From Candidatus Falkowiibacteriota bacterium (GTDB taxonomy: Bacteria; Patescibacteriota; Patescibacteriia; Patescibacteriales; SZUA-104), in contig JALUVW010000077.1 in assembly GCA_027020105.1 (NCBI GenBank), positions 1 through 36,542 on the forward strand: 36,542 nucleotides of DNA. The letters run 5' to 3'. Shown here piece after piece: positions 1-9,814 of this stretch (its first letter is position 1; each line of letters begins with the position of its first letter). A program made the translations under genes and the position numbers. The notes under the pieces are model-generated. The model saw nothing but the letters and a program-made list of their open reading frames with translations, did no database searches and had not been told where the DNA came from.

Positions 1-3000
1 GTATCGTGCAGTTTTCCACGCAATTTCCGGAGGCTCCGCAAGCATCGCCCAAATTCGCGGTTGACGGGCATCTGCCGCTGCCGTCACTGCAAACAAAATA
101 ATCTCCCCACGGCTCCCACAATCCATTAGTGGTAACCGGCGGCCAAGGGTTCTCGCAAATAAACACCCACGCGTTGGCTTTGCCTGTATATTTCTCTTCT
201 CCGTCTTCGGCGCTGCCTGAAACATCCGCCGTAGCCGATATTACCGCCTTGTTGTCGGTAATGCCCTGTTGAGCCTCGTATAATTGTTCGTAATTATCCG
301 CCGAAAACGGACTATCCGGGTCAAGATCCACGACCGCGTCATTGTTTGAGTTCCAAAGCCAATCCCATTCGTAAACTCCGGCAACCTCGGACAAGCTTTG
401 TCCGTCGGCGGAAACCGCCCAAGCGGCAAACACCTTGTCTCTGTCTTTTATCGTGTCAAAGCTGTCATCTCCCGAATTGGCGTCATTCTCCTTTATGTCA
501 TCCTTTGTGGTTTTAAACAAATATGAATCGGGCGTAATGTTCACGTGGTCTATTTTGCAAATTCCGCTGTTCGGCGACTGTTCATCTATGGTGGTAAACG
601 ACCAAACGTATCCATAATATTCTTTTCCGTTAAAGGTTCTGTCAATTAAATCCACCGTCCCGCCCTCGCTAACAGTGAGGTTCGTGCCGTTAATATCGCG
701 CCAATCATCCGCCATGCCGATTCCTCTATAATTTAAAACCCCCTCGTTATTATCGTCATCCAAGTTGTTGTCGCCTTTGATAATCACATAATACGCGGTT
801 TTGGCGTCCAATAAATTTTTGGGAGAAAAAGTCAAAGTGGTGTTGCCGTCGGAATTCTGAACGCTGCTTACCGTTCCGGAAATGGCGCAGAAATTGTCCG
901 ACAAAGCTCTTGCGCCGGGAAATATCGGAGACAATATTTTCGCTATAATTCTTTTAATTCCCATCCACGCTTTATCGGCCACTCCCTTGTTGTTAACGGT
1001 TAAATATTCGGTGCCCGGCGGACATAGCCGCTCTCCGTAATTGCCCACCATAATCACATTGCCGTTAAAACTTGATACGTCCATTTTCTGGTTAAAATCA
1101 ACGGTAACCAAAGAGTTTCGGCAAACATTCGCGGCTCCGTTGTCCGGAGAAACGGTTTCAATTTTCGGGCCGGCGGGGCAATAAGTTTCGCCGGCGTCTC
1201 CTTCGCAGCCCACGTCGCAGCATACGTTATCGTCGCATAAATACTCCTCCGGAGCGCAATTCGCGCATAAACTGGCGTCGGCGTCCAAGCACCCCCCTGA
1301 TGCCGTTGAGCAGCAAACCGTTCCGCATTCCTCTTCTTCCGGGCCGCAAACGGTCGGGCAAAAAGTGTTGCCGGGAGGGCCTTCGCAAGCGGTCGGACAA
1401 CACGAAGAGTCGTCGCACAATTCATTGGGAGGAAGGCAGTCCGAGATCTTGTCTCGGCACACGCCGGCCGGATAATCGGCGTCATTCAATTCGCAATATT
1501 TTCCGCTTGTGCCTTCGCAGTTGCACGCCGCGTCGCTCAAAGCTTGGTCCGGCACCCCTCCCACTTCAATCCTGCATCCGGAACATTCGCCGAAACCCGA
1601 TCCGTCATCCGTGGTATCGCTGCCGCATGTCCCCGCGCAAACCAAGCCGGTGCAGCAATCGCGCGCGTCCTGGCCTATTTCACAACAACATTCGCAAGAA
1701 GCTTCGTCGGTCATCTCGCATCTTTCGGACAATGTGTTGCATACCGATCCGGCCAGACAAATGTCCTGATCCACTCCGCAAACCCCCTCCCCGTCGCCGT
1801 CGTTATCGTCAAAACAAACAAAGCCGCTGTCGCAAAGACTGCAGGTATCGGCGGTAACGGAATCAACGCACTTATCGCCGGAAGCCCTTATCCATCCGTC
1901 CGGACACGAAGCGCCGGTATTGATATGCCAAACATTATAAGTATTCAAGCCGTCATTGTATTCGGAACAATATTTAACAACGGTTTTTCCAAAAATATCT
2001 TGAGCGGTTGAGTTCAGGCTGCAACCCCCCTGCGTATTGTCAACGCATTTGTTTAAATTGAGATTATAAGCGCAGGAAGGAGCGGCGCACGCGCCCACGC
2101 CGTCGCAATCAGCGTCCGAACATCCGCCCATATCCACGGTTTCTCCCCCGGGGTAAGGCGAACATCGGCCGGGAGAGTTGGGGCAAAATTCAGTATCTTG
2201 GCATTGGTTTAAATTATAGCCGGAGCATGTGCTCGGCGCCTGACAGGTGCATGTGCCTGGATCGCAGATCAATCCCTGTCCGCAGCTGCCGTCGTCTTCG
2301 CATAAAGAAGTGGAATCATTCAAGTCGCAGCTATCGCCGACATTGCCTCCCGCGTCCGTGCTGAAATCCCACTCGTAAACCGAACTGGAAATATCCACAT
2401 AGCAATCGTCCGTCGTCGCTTCGCATCTTCCCTCCTTGTAGGTTCCGGGCGGACAGCATATTTGCGCTCCGCAGGCGTCATCAGAATTGTCTTGCTCGGT
2501 GCACAAGCCCACCGTAAAATTGATTCCGTTTCCCTCATCACCGCTTTGCGCGACTCTTACCGGACCGCTGACCGCGTTATTGTGAACGGTCGTGTCTATT
2601 CTTTGCGCGTCGCCATCGGGGCCCCAATAAGTTATCGCCGTTCCGCTTTGGTCGTTATTCAAATGAAACCTGACCAAACCGGTGGCTTGCTCCCCGAAAT
2701 ATTCTCCCCATAAAGATATGTCGCTGTTGTTAAGCCCCACCGTGGGCTGAATTTTGCATAAACTCGGTTTAAGGGACAAGCTTTCATCGTATTTAAAAGT
2801 ATTGTCAACGGTTGCCGTGGGAATAATTCCGCTTGAATCAATCGGCCCATCCCATCCTTGAACATCTATGACTATGTAATAATCGGTCAAATTAACCAAC
2901 CCCGGCGGCGCCTTGACTATAATTTGATTATCAGACCACAGGCTGTCGCCGCAAATATCCGGAAAGTCATAACTCGCCTCCACGCCGTCAACGGCGTCGC

Positions 3001-5272
3001 CAAGATTATCGTCAAAATAAACACGGTGAGTCGTTCCTATTTGATCCTTGGTGGCATTGCCGAATCCGCTGCCGTAAATAGTCACGTATTGGCCCTGACT
3101 TCCTTTAATCGGGCTAAAAGAAGTGATTTGCGGGCCGGTTTTCGGTTCCGGCTTCTTCGTGAACCGCAAAAAATTACTGTTCACGTCTATATTGTTTTGT
3201 TTAATCGCCGTAAAGGCGGTGGTTTTTCCCGTTTGCATATTCGGCACATCGGCCGTTCCCTCCGTATCGCCGTTAAATACCGAGTTTAAAGCGTTGATAT
3301 TGTCAACGGCGCTGCCAAATTTCGCCGTGGCGCCGTTTAAGCCTATGCCGTAATAAGTGACGGTATCGTTCATTGCGCCGGCGTCCGGGTCCAACAGGCA
3401 AATCCCCGGGCGTTCAATGCCGTTAACAACAAAATCAAAATCCGGTCCCCGTCCGTCCGCGCTCCGCGTGCTGTCTGAAAATCCGTTATCGGCCGTAACC
3501 GTAATCGTTGTTCCCGGTCCGAGACTTAAACCGTCGGGAACGACAACGACTATTTGGTTGTCGCTCCAGCTACCGGAACAATTCTCGTTTACGGTATCCG
3601 CCAAACTGGCGGTAAACTCATTTACGCCATCGTTAAACACCACCGAACCGCTTCCTTGAATATCGTTAAAATATCGCCCGCCAATAGTCACTAAATTGCC
3701 GCTCGCTCCGTTGGGAGTGCCGGTGTCGCAAGTGGTTCCGCAGTCGCTGTCGTCTCGGCACGGCACGTTATTGTCGTCGTCGCAAAATCCGCCCGAAGGT
3801 TCAACCCAATCAATAATCGGAGCGTTTTGGCAAAGGCAGCAACTTGACACGTCCGCGCCGTATCCGCTCGCGGAACAAGCGTCAAGATCGGAGCCGGCGG
3901 AAGAACAAAATCCGGAAGCGCACAGATCGTCGCTGCAGCTTGTCGCCGGCATATTTTCCGCGTCAATGGCGCACGCCGATCCTTCACAGGCCCCGCATTC
4001 ACCTCCGCAGTCAACGCCCTCTTCTCCGTCGGCCGTGTCTTGGACCCCGTTACAGCAATGCGCCGCCTTAACGGTAATCGTTTTGTTGTCGCCCGCGCTG
4101 CGGCTGTCAATATCATAAGCGGTGGCGGTTATCGTTACCGCGTCTCCCGGAGCGTAACCGCTCGCGTCCCATAAAGTATTGGCGCTAAACGGCGAGTCGC
4201 CGTCGGAATTGACGACGGTGTCAATGCTCGCGCCGTCAGCCGAAAACTCTATGCTGTCCACGCCGCTATCATCGGCGCCGTTCGCCAGTAATTCATTGTC
4301 GGGAACGGCGCATATTTGCCCGAGGCCGAGATTTACCGTGGGGTCTTCGCAATCAATCAAATCTCCCACATTAAACGTGATGGAGCAATCCGTTCCCGAG
4401 CCGGGGCAAGACAGCTGAATGTCGCCCACGCTTAAAATGCCGGCCGGACCGTCAACCGCCGTGACCGTTACTTGCTCTCCGGCGTTGAAACAATTGGTTG
4501 CTCCGCACAAATTGCTTCCGCAATCTCCGTCCGGCGTAAATATGATTCGTTTTCCGTCAACTTCCCTGGTCCCGGGAATAGGATCCCCGTCCCCGTTTGT
4601 TACGGTAAAATTCGTGTCATCAATAAAATTGGTATCGCCGACATACAAATTAAAAGAATACCTGATTTTTATGTTTCTGATCACGTTGACATCGCCGTCG
4701 TTGGGGGAGGTGGAGCTAACGTTAAATTCCGGAGGAAAATCGCAAGAATCGGCGCACCCGAAAGAACAACACACTTCGGTCGCGTCGCAAGTGTAGCTGC
4801 AATCGGTCCATGATTCGTTTACGCAGGTTTGCGTTCCCAGATTGGCGCAGCCGCAAGTCTTGACCGCGCCATTCTCGCATAACCCGCCGGTAGCGGTCAA
4901 TAATTTATTCAGGACAAATGTGGTGGCGCCGAAAGAAAGCAAAATTATCAATAATCCGATTATGGCGCCGGACAACACTTTTCTGGCTTTGTCGATTTTT
5001 TCCATATTGCCGGCGGCGGACATCCAAAGCCAGCCGGCGTATATCGTCAGTCCCAAAGCGATAATACCCAAAAAGCCCAAGGCCACTCTGATAATATTGG
5101 CCGCCAATATCCGCGGATCTTCGCTTCCCAGACCTATGGTATTGCCGATTTCATTCTGCGTCCCGCCCCAAAGCAGATTATCGGCGCTTTGCGCCAAAGC
5201 GAAATTAACCGCGGCGGACATGGCTGTTAACACGAAAAATATGATTATTAAATTTTTTGTTTTTTTCAACAT
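1..5272 (-). CDS. Giant cysteine-rich surface protein with N-terminal pilin-like membrane module (3' end outside window)
   Basis: The reading frame opens at ATG 5272 and stays open to the left edge, giving at least 1757 codons without a stop. Residues 1-30 form a signal-like hydrophobic segment ending near LAQ, and two more membrane helices lie at about 57-79 and 96-117. This matches the T4SS-pilin module of Patescibacteria and closely resembles the start of the next gene. After it comes a Cys-rich stretch, then Ig-like and about four IPT/TIG-like units near residues 517, 640, 725 and 842 (motifs such as TIYGSGFGN and DISLWGEYFG). Disulfide-rich blocks with Asp-rich, calcium-loop-like runs (DDNDGDGEG) follow. 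Inference: a membrane-anchored, outward-facing adhesin or host-contact protein. No Shine-Dalgarno is seen; the start was chosen by matching the paralogue. The C-terminus and any cell-wall anchor are not visible. Confidence 0.85.
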   Translation of the reverse strand, partial: MLKKTKNLIIIFFVLTAMSAAVNFALAQSADNLLWGGTQNEIGNTIGLGSEDPRILAANIIRVALGFLGIIALGLTIYAGWLWMSAAGNMEKIDKARKVLSGAIIGLLIILLSFGATTFVLNKLLTATGGLCENGAVKTCGCANLGTQTCVNESWTDCSYTCDATEVCCSFGCADSCDFPPEFNVSSTSPNDGDVNVIRNIKIRYSFNLYVGDTNFIDDTNFTVTNGDGDPIPGTREVDGKRIIFTPDGDCGSNLCGATNCFNAGEQVTVTAVDGPAGILSVGDIQLSCPGSGTDCSITFNVGDLIDCEDPTVNLGLGQICAVPDNELLANGADDSGVDSIEFSADGASIDTVVNSDGDSPFSANTLWDASGYAPGDAVTITATAYDIDSRSAGDNKTITVKAAHCCNGVQDTADGEEGVDCGGECGACEGSACAIDAENMPATSCSDDLCASGFCSSAGSDLDACSASGYGADVSSCCLCQNAPIIDWVEPSGGFCDDDNNVPCRDDSDCGTTCDTGTPNGASGNLVTIGGRYFNDIQGSGSVVFNDGVNEFTASLADTVNENCSGSWSDNQIVVVVPDGLSLGPGTTITVTADNGFSDSTRSADGRGPDFDFVVNGIERPGICLLDPDAGAMNDTVTYYGIGLNGATAKFGSAVDNINALNSVFNGDTEGTADVPNMQTGKTTAFTAIKQNNIDVNSNFLRFTKKPEPKTGPQITSFSPIKGSQGQYVTIYGSGFGNATKDQIGTTHRVYFDDNLGDAVDGVEASYDFPDICGDSLWSDNQIIVKAPPGLVNLTDYYIVIDVQGWDGPIDSSGIIPTATVDNTFKYDESLSLKPSLCKIQPTVGLNNSDISLWGEYFGEQATGLVRFHLNNDQSGTAITYWGPDGDAQRIDTTVHNNAVSGPVRVAQSGDEGNGINFTVGLCTEQDNSDDACGAQICCPPGTYKEGRCEATTDDCYVDISSSVYEWDFSTDAGGNVGDSCDLNDSTSLCEDDGSCGQGLICDPGTCTCQAPSTCSGYNLNQCQDTEFCPNSPGRCSPYPGGETVDMGGCSDADCDGVGACAAPSCAYNLNLNKCVDNTQGGCSLNSTAQDIFGKTVVKYCSEYNDGLNTYNVWHINTGASCPDGWIRASGDKCVDSVTADTCSLCDSGFVCFDDNDGDGEGVCGVDQDICLAGSVCNTLSERCEMTDEASCECCCEIGQDARDCCTGLVCAGTCGSDTTDDGSGFGECSGCRIEVGGVPDQALSDAACNCEGTSGKYCELNDADYPAGVCRDKISDCLPPNELCDDSSCCPTACEGPPGNTFCPTVCGPEEEECGTVCCSTASGGCLDADASLCANCAPEEYLCDDNVCCDVGCEGDAGETYCPAGPKIETVSPDNGAANVCRNSLVTVDFNQKMDVSSFNGNVIMVGNYGERLCPPGTEYLTVNNKGVADKAWMGIKRIIAKILSPIFPGARALSDNFCAISGTVSSVQNSDGNTTLTFSPKNLLDAKTAYYVIIKGDNNLDDDNNEGVLNYRGIGMADDWRDINGTNLTVSEGGTVDLIDRTFNGKEYYGYVWSFTTIDEQSPNSGICKIDHVNITPDSYLFKTTKDDIKENDANSGDDSFDTIKDRDKVFAAWAVSADGQSLSEVAGVYEWDWLWNSNNDAVVDLDPDSPFSADNYEQLYEAQQGITDNKAVISATADVSGSAEDGEEKYTGKANAWVFICENPWPPVTTNGLWEPWGDYFVCSDGSGRCPSTANLGDACGASGNCVENCTI

Positions 5273-5279
5273 TTTAATT

Positions 5280-5397
5280 AAATCAAAATTTAAAAATCAA
5301 AAATCAAAATGACAATTTAAAGTATAAAATTTATACAGTTTAATAATTTTAAATTCCGCATTGTCATTTTCCATTTTGCTTTTTGGTTTTTACATTT
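5280..5397. repeat. AT-rich intergenic inverted repeat (family A, copy 1)
   Basis: The whole spacer between the two giant genes is an imperfect inverted repeat. The left arm carries AAAAATCAAAATGACAATTT and the right arm ATTGTCATTTTCCATTTTG followed by TTTTTACATTTTT. The core is about 50 nt. The same arms recur at 8031, 11850, 14996, 15407 and 26480. Confidence 0.75.
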
Positions 5398-8016
5398 TTA
5401 TGGGCATTCGCTCCCGGCCGTCAACACCTCTCCGCAACAAGAAGGAAAAGCTTCCGTGGCCGCGCAATTCGGTCCGGCGCTCGGCTTAAAACAGTTTTGG
5501 TATATGTCTTTAACGCCGGAACCGACTTGCGAACGATAACTGGTCGCGTCGGAAAGCATTGAATGGTTAATCCGCGCCACCGTATAATCAGGGTATCCGT
5601 CCAAAGGGGGCGTATCAACGTTTTCTTTGGTAATCCAATAGCCGATCGGTTTGTTGTTGAAATTTCTGATATTTATCAATTTATGCTCAACCTTATTGTC
5701 GCCGTTGGACACCGTCTTGCTGCCGGTTTTCAAACTGTCCGACATCATCACCTTGCTGAAAGAAACCAATACCGGCTCGTTAAGAGAAACCCCCGAATAA
5801 TTATGTTCCGGTGAAATAAGATTGATTTTCGGCGGAGCCAAATCTATCGCGTCGCTAATATAAAACGACCACCGAAAATTATCCCCTCCCGGCCCTCCGG
5901 TATTTTCATTATAAAACGACACGGGAGCGTCGGCTTCTCCGTTTCTGTTGCCGTCCAATGAGTTGGAGGCGGTATCGGCAATTCCTTCCAACGGATAATT
6001 CGCGAGAGGATAATTTACGCCGTCTGAGTTTTGGCAAGCGTAGGAGGTTCCGACACTCGCGCAATTATTGTACGGCGTCTTATAAGCGCAATCGCTGTCG
6101 CCGGCGCATACGTCCAGCCGAGCGGCGACCATATCCACTTTTAAATTGGCGTTCTCCGGCAGGCAGTAAATCTTTTCTCCGCACCCGTTTACTCCGCATT
6201 GGTTGTCGGAGACAAACTCAACCGTTTTATAATTGTTGGAAACCGTAAAGCTGCCGCGAACGCAGACATCCGAACCGCAGTCAAAAAATTCCGAACCCGT
6301 ACAATCGCCGCTTACGCATTTTACGGCTATATAATCCTGCAAACTCTCGGCGTCGCCCGAAACCGTCAAAGGATTTACGGCTTCATTAAAGTTGATTTGT
6401 ATAACGGAGTTTCTCGGCTGATCCTTCTTGTCGTTTACGATGGTCGTCACTTCCCTGTCAGTTCCGCCGGACATGGGCGTTATGTCAATGGCGTCCGTAT
6501 TGCTGGTCGCCAACACAATATTGTTTCCGGAGCTGCCGGCGACTTTGGCGGTCACGAAAATTGAGCTTCCGGAGGTGACAAAACTGCCAAGAAGAGGATT
6601 TTTAACCAAAACGCCGGTAATATTGGACGCGGTCGCGGCCGTGGTTCCGCCAATGGCGATGTCCTCTCCGAAAACATAGGTTATATCGCCCGCGGTCAAT
6701 GTGTCCGCTTTTTGCTCGGCGGTGATGTCAACATTCCAAGAATTGCCGGCGCCGTAAGCGCCGTCGCCGGCAACGGTTAAGGTAAAATAACCCGGGAAAG
6801 TTACGGACGATCCGTTAAACGCGGCGGAACCGAGCAACACGCTTCCTTTGCTTAATTGCGCGGTTGAACCGTCCGATAAAATCGTAACCGTTAAAATTCC
6901 GCTCTCTTGATTGCCGCTGTCGGCAACCGCCTCGGCGTCGTTCCAATCGGCTCCCGACGGATTTTTGCCAACGCTCGCGACAACGGCGGGAACATAAACG
7001 TTCGGCTGGCCAACCACTCTTATGACGCCGCTTGCCGCCACGGCGTCGGTTATCGCGCCAACTTCGTCTTGCTCGTTGTCGGGCACGGGGAAAACGCCGC
7101 CTTCTTTAACTTGCGGCGGAGTCAGGTCCACTTTATTGCTGACTTTAAACTGCCACTCCATATAGTCGGCCGAACAAGTGGAGAAAATGCCGTTATTCGC
7201 GCCGCTCTTATCTCTTTTTTCTATTTCATTGGTTAAATGAACCGTATACCAAATATGCTCCGACGGCGAACCCAAATATTCAGTCGGAATAAAGACAAAA
7301 GTTTTATTGTCATTGGTGGCCACATTCACTTCAAGAACGTTTCCGTCGCAAGGGGGGCCGCAAGCGTCGCCGGCCGCGGTCTTGTAAATTCTGACATTTT
7401 CCGGAATTATATATTCTCCGGCATCGCAAACGCCGTTATTGTTGCCGCCCGCGTCATCGCAAAGAGTTGTCGGGTCAACCTCTTCCTTAAAAGTAATGAT
7501 AATGGCGGTGTTTCTCGGGACTTCTTCCTGGTTCGGCTCCGGATAAACGCTCTCAACCGTGCAACTCCCCAAGGCGCCGAGCCCCGTGCCCGCGTCGGGC
7601 GGACCGGCTCCCGGCCCCGGACCGCCGACTCTGGTCGCTCCCAAAAACTTGCTTAAAATAAACGTAACGATGCCGAACGACAACAAAATAATGGCCAGCC
7701 CGATAACCGCGTTTCTTAAAACTTGCTTGGCTTTTGTTATTCGCGATTCTTCGCCCCCCGAAGTCATCCAAAGAAATCCGGCATACATTATCAGGCCGAC
7801 AGCGATAATACCCAAGAAACCGATAAACACTCTGATTATTTTGGCCGCCAATATTCGCGGATCTTCGCTTCCCAACCCTATGGTGTTGCCGACTTCGTTC
7901 TGCGTCCCGCCCCAGAGCAAATTGTCCGCGCCTTGCGCCAAAGCGAAATTAACCGCGACGGACATGGCTGTCAACACGAAAAATATGACAATTAAATTTT
8001 TTGTTTTTTTTAGCAT
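5398..8016 (-). CDS. Large Ig-like surface protein with N-terminal pilin-like membrane module
   Basis: This protein has 872 residues. Residues 1-125 repeat the module of the preceding gene: signal-like helix 8-27, the stretch DNLLWGGTQNE, and helices at about 57-80 and 95-118 around a GGEESRITKAKQ loop. The two DNA copies are also visibly similar (about 5120-5272 against 7860-8016), so the module was duplicated. The ectodomain has SbsA-like Ig units (Big_5 type) near residues 150-290 (YPEPNQEEVPRNTAI) and 740-860 (SPEHNYSGVSLNEPV), plus a middle unit near 545-640. A Cys-poor Gly/Ser/Thr-rich insert lies between about 350 and 530. The C-terminus is short and Cys-rich and ends in ECP, with no visible sorting signal. 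Inference: an anchored extracellular protein, perhaps exported or displayed by the pilus-type machinery. Function is unknown. Confidence 0.85.
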   Translation of the reverse strand: MLKKTKNLIVIFFVLTAMSVAVNFALAQGADNLLWGGTQNEVGNTIGLGSEDPRILAAKIIRVFIGFLGIIAVGLIMYAGFLWMTSGGEESRITKAKQVLRNAVIGLAIILLSFGIVTFILSKFLGATRVGGPGPGAGPPDAGTGLGALGSCTVESVYPEPNQEEVPRNTAIIITFKEEVDPTTLCDDAGGNNNGVCDAGEYIIPENVRIYKTAAGDACGPPCDGNVLEVNVATNDNKTFVFIPTEYLGSPSEHIWYTVHLTNEIEKRDKSGANNGIFSTCSADYMEWQFKVSNKVDLTPPQVKEGGVFPVPDNEQDEVGAITDAVAASGVIRVVGQPNVYVPAVVASVGKNPSGADWNDAEAVADSGNQESGILTVTILSDGSTAQLSKGSVLLGSAAFNGSSVTFPGYFTLTVAGDGAYGAGNSWNVDITAEQKADTLTAGDITYVFGEDIAIGGTTAATASNITGVLVKNPLLGSFVTSGSSIFVTAKVAGSSGNNIVLATSNTDAIDITPMSGGTDREVTTIVNDKKDQPRNSVIQINFNEAVNPLTVSGDAESLQDYIAVKCVSGDCTGSEFFDCGSDVCVRGSFTVSNNYKTVEFVSDNQCGVNGCGEKIYCLPENANLKVDMVAARLDVCAGDSDCAYKTPYNNCASVGTSYACQNSDGVNYPLANYPLEGIADTASNSLDGNRNGEADAPVSFYNENTGGPGGDNFRWSFYISDAIDLAPPKINLISPEHNYSGVSLNEPVLVSFSKVMMSDSLKTGSKTVSNGDNKVEHKLINIRNFNNKPIGYWITKENVDTPPLDGYPDYTVARINHSMLSDATSYRSQVGSGVKDIYQNCFKPSAGPNCAATEAFPSCCGEVLTAGSECP

Positions 8017-8030
8017 TGAATTTTTAGCAT

Positions 8031-8233
8031 TAAAATTAAAATGTAAATAGCAAAAATCAAAATGACAGTGTAAAATTTAAAATTAATTTTAGAAAATATT
8101 ACATAATCGGATTGCCGGCGCTTCTGATAAGCTTATAGATAAGCTATATTAAACGCGCTAAGGACCGGTAAAATAATTTTGCGTTTTTAATTGTCATTTT
8201 CCATTTTGATATTTAATTTTTAAATTTACATTG
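8031..8233. repeat. AT-rich intergenic inverted repeat (family A, copy 2)
   Basis: Together with the promoter below this accounts for the gene-free stretch 8017-8335. The left arm (AAAAATCAAAATGACAGTG) and right arm (AATTGTCATTTTCCATTTTG) enclose about 100 nt of unique, moderately GC-rich sequence. Nothing else was recognised here. Confidence 0.7.
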
Positions 8234-8259
8234 ACTAATCCACAGTTTTGCTATTTAAT
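8231..8259 (+). promoter_or_regulatory. Candidate sigma-70 promoter for the (p)ppGpp synthetase gene
   Basis: TTGACT at 8231-8236 and TTTAAT at 8254-8259 are separated by 17 nt, each one mismatch from consensus. This would start transcription near 8266, about 70 nt before the gene. It rests on sequence match only. Confidence 0.5.
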
Positions 8260-8335
8260 GATATTATACCATAAATAAAACCAAGCCATCAAATTCGGCG
8301 ATACGGAGTTTGCGAGTTAAGCGGCCATAGATTCT

Positions 8336-9805
8336 ATGACTATTGACCAAATCATAAATAAAGTGAAAAAAAACAACCCAAAAGCGGATTTGGACTTGTT
8401 AAGGCTGGCCTATGACTTCGCGCAAAAGGCGCATAAGGGACAAAAAAGGCAGAACGGAGAACCGTACATACAGCACTCGCTGCATACCGCCTTCACTTTG
8501 GCGCAAATAAAAACCGATTTAAACACTATAATAGCGGGTCTTCTTCATGATGTTCCCGAAGACACGAAATACACGCTCGCGGATATAGAAAAAAACTTCG
8601 GCAAGGAGGTGGCCGGCTTGGTCAAGGGAATAACCAAACTAAGCAAAATCAAATACCGCGGAGTGGAAAGGTACGTGGAATCTTTAAAAAAAATGTTTCT
8701 GGCCATGGCCAACGACTTAAGGGTGATTCTTATTAAATTCGCGGACCGACTGCATAATTTAAGAACGCTTGACGCCCTCCCCCCGGAAAAACAGCAAAGA
8801 ATAGCCAGGGAAACGCTGGACATCTACGCTCCCATTGCCGGCCTTCTCGGTATCTGGCGCTTTAAGTGGCAAATGGAGGACTTGTGTTTTAAATATCTTT
8901 ATCCGGATGATTTTAAAAAAATAGAATATAAATACGAAGTGGAAAAAAAAGTTGAACGCAATCAATATATTCAAGGAATAAAAAATATCTTAAGCAAGGA
9001 ACTGAAAAAAGAAGGCATAGAACACACGATAACCGGCCGATTCAAGCACTTATACAGTATTTACAAAAAAATGCAGGCAAAAGACAGGAAATTTGACGAA
9101 ATTTACGATGTGTTCGCCTTGCGCGTTGTCGTAAAAAGCATACCCGATTGCTATAAAACGCTTGGCATAATCCACACGCTTTGGAAGCCCAAGCCGAACA
9201 GATTTAAGGATTATATCGCCTTGCCGAAGCCGAACGGCTACCGTTCTTTGCATACCACCGTCTATGGTCCGAACGGCAAAGCGACGGAGTTCCAAATCAG
9301 AACCGAAGAAATGAACCAAGAAGCCTTATACGGTATTGCCGCCCATTGGTATTATAAGGAAGAAGGAGGGAGCTATGAAAAACACAAATCAAAACAACCG
9401 CGCTGGGTCAAGGAAATTATGGACCTGCAGCTTAACGCGAAAAACTCGCATGACTTTATCAAGCGGGTTAAGTTTGACGTTTTTCACGACCGCATTTTCG
9501 TGTTTTCTCCCAAAGGCGATGTTTATGATTTGCCCGAAGGCGCCACTCCGGTTGATTTCGCTTACGCCGTGCACACCGACATCGGCAACCAGTGTTCGCG
9601 CGCCTTAATCAACGATAAAATATCAACTCTGGACGCGAAACTGAAAAGCGGCGAAGTGGTTGAAATTATTACCGACAAAAACCGCAAATACCCCAATCGC
9701 GACTGGCTTAAATTCGTTAAAACCCAGAAAGCCCGCAACAAAATAAAACAATTTTCAAAAATCTCCAAATTGGAAACAATCAAAAAACTGCTTCCGAAAA
9801 TATAA
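8336..9805 (+). CDS. rel: Bifunctional (p)ppGpp synthetase/hydrolase (Rel/SpoT family)
   Basis: A 489-residue protein that makes and degrades (p)ppGpp, the stringent-response alarmone. The N-terminal HD hydrolase domain shows HDVPEDT near residue 71 and FADRLHNLRTL near 135, so hydrolysis should be intact. The synthetase domain shows GRFKHLYSIYKKM near 233, DEIYDVFALRV near 253, the substrate loop YIALPKPNGYRSLHT, and EFQIRT near 320 with the catalytic Glu. A TGS domain occupies about 381-442. The protein then ends after the conserved NRDWLKFVKTQKARNKI stretch, so the helical, zinc-finger and ACT parts of full-length (about 700-750 residue) Rel are absent. Such a short HD-synthetase-TGS form probably has altered ribosome control. 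It is preceded by a promoter-like sequence and convergent with the small gene downstream. Confidence 0.95.
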   Translation: MTIDQIINKVKKNNPKADLDLLRLAYDFAQKAHKGQKRQNGEPYIQHSLHTAFTLAQIKTDLNTIIAGLLHDVPEDTKYTLADIEKNFGKEVAGLVKGITKLSKIKYRGVERYVESLKKMFLAMANDLRVILIKFADRLHNLRTLDALPPEKQQRIARETLDIYAPIAGLLGIWRFKWQMEDLCFKYLYPDDFKKIEYKYEVEKKVERNQYIQGIKNILSKELKKEGIEHTITGRFKHLYSIYKKMQAKDRKFDEIYDVFALRVVVKSIPDCYKTLGIIHTLWKPKPNRFKDYIALPKPNGYRSLHTTVYGPNGKATEFQIRTEEMNQEALYGIAAHWYYKEEGGSYEKHKSKQPRWVKEIMDLQLNAKNSHDFIKRVKFDVFHDRIFVFSPKGDVYDLPEGATPVDFAYAVHTDIGNQCSRALINDKISTLDAKLKSGEVVEIITDKNRKYPNRDWLKFVKTQKARNKIKQFSKISKLETIKKLLPKI

Positions 9806-9814
9806 ACAAACCAC

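Noticed and set aside
1..5272. Many long opposite-strand and out-of-frame openings within the giant gene
   Set aside because: The minus-strand frame from 5272 is continuous to the edge and encodes coherent Cys-rich, IPT/TIG-like sequence; the others are Arg/Pro/Cys-rich shadows without family features.
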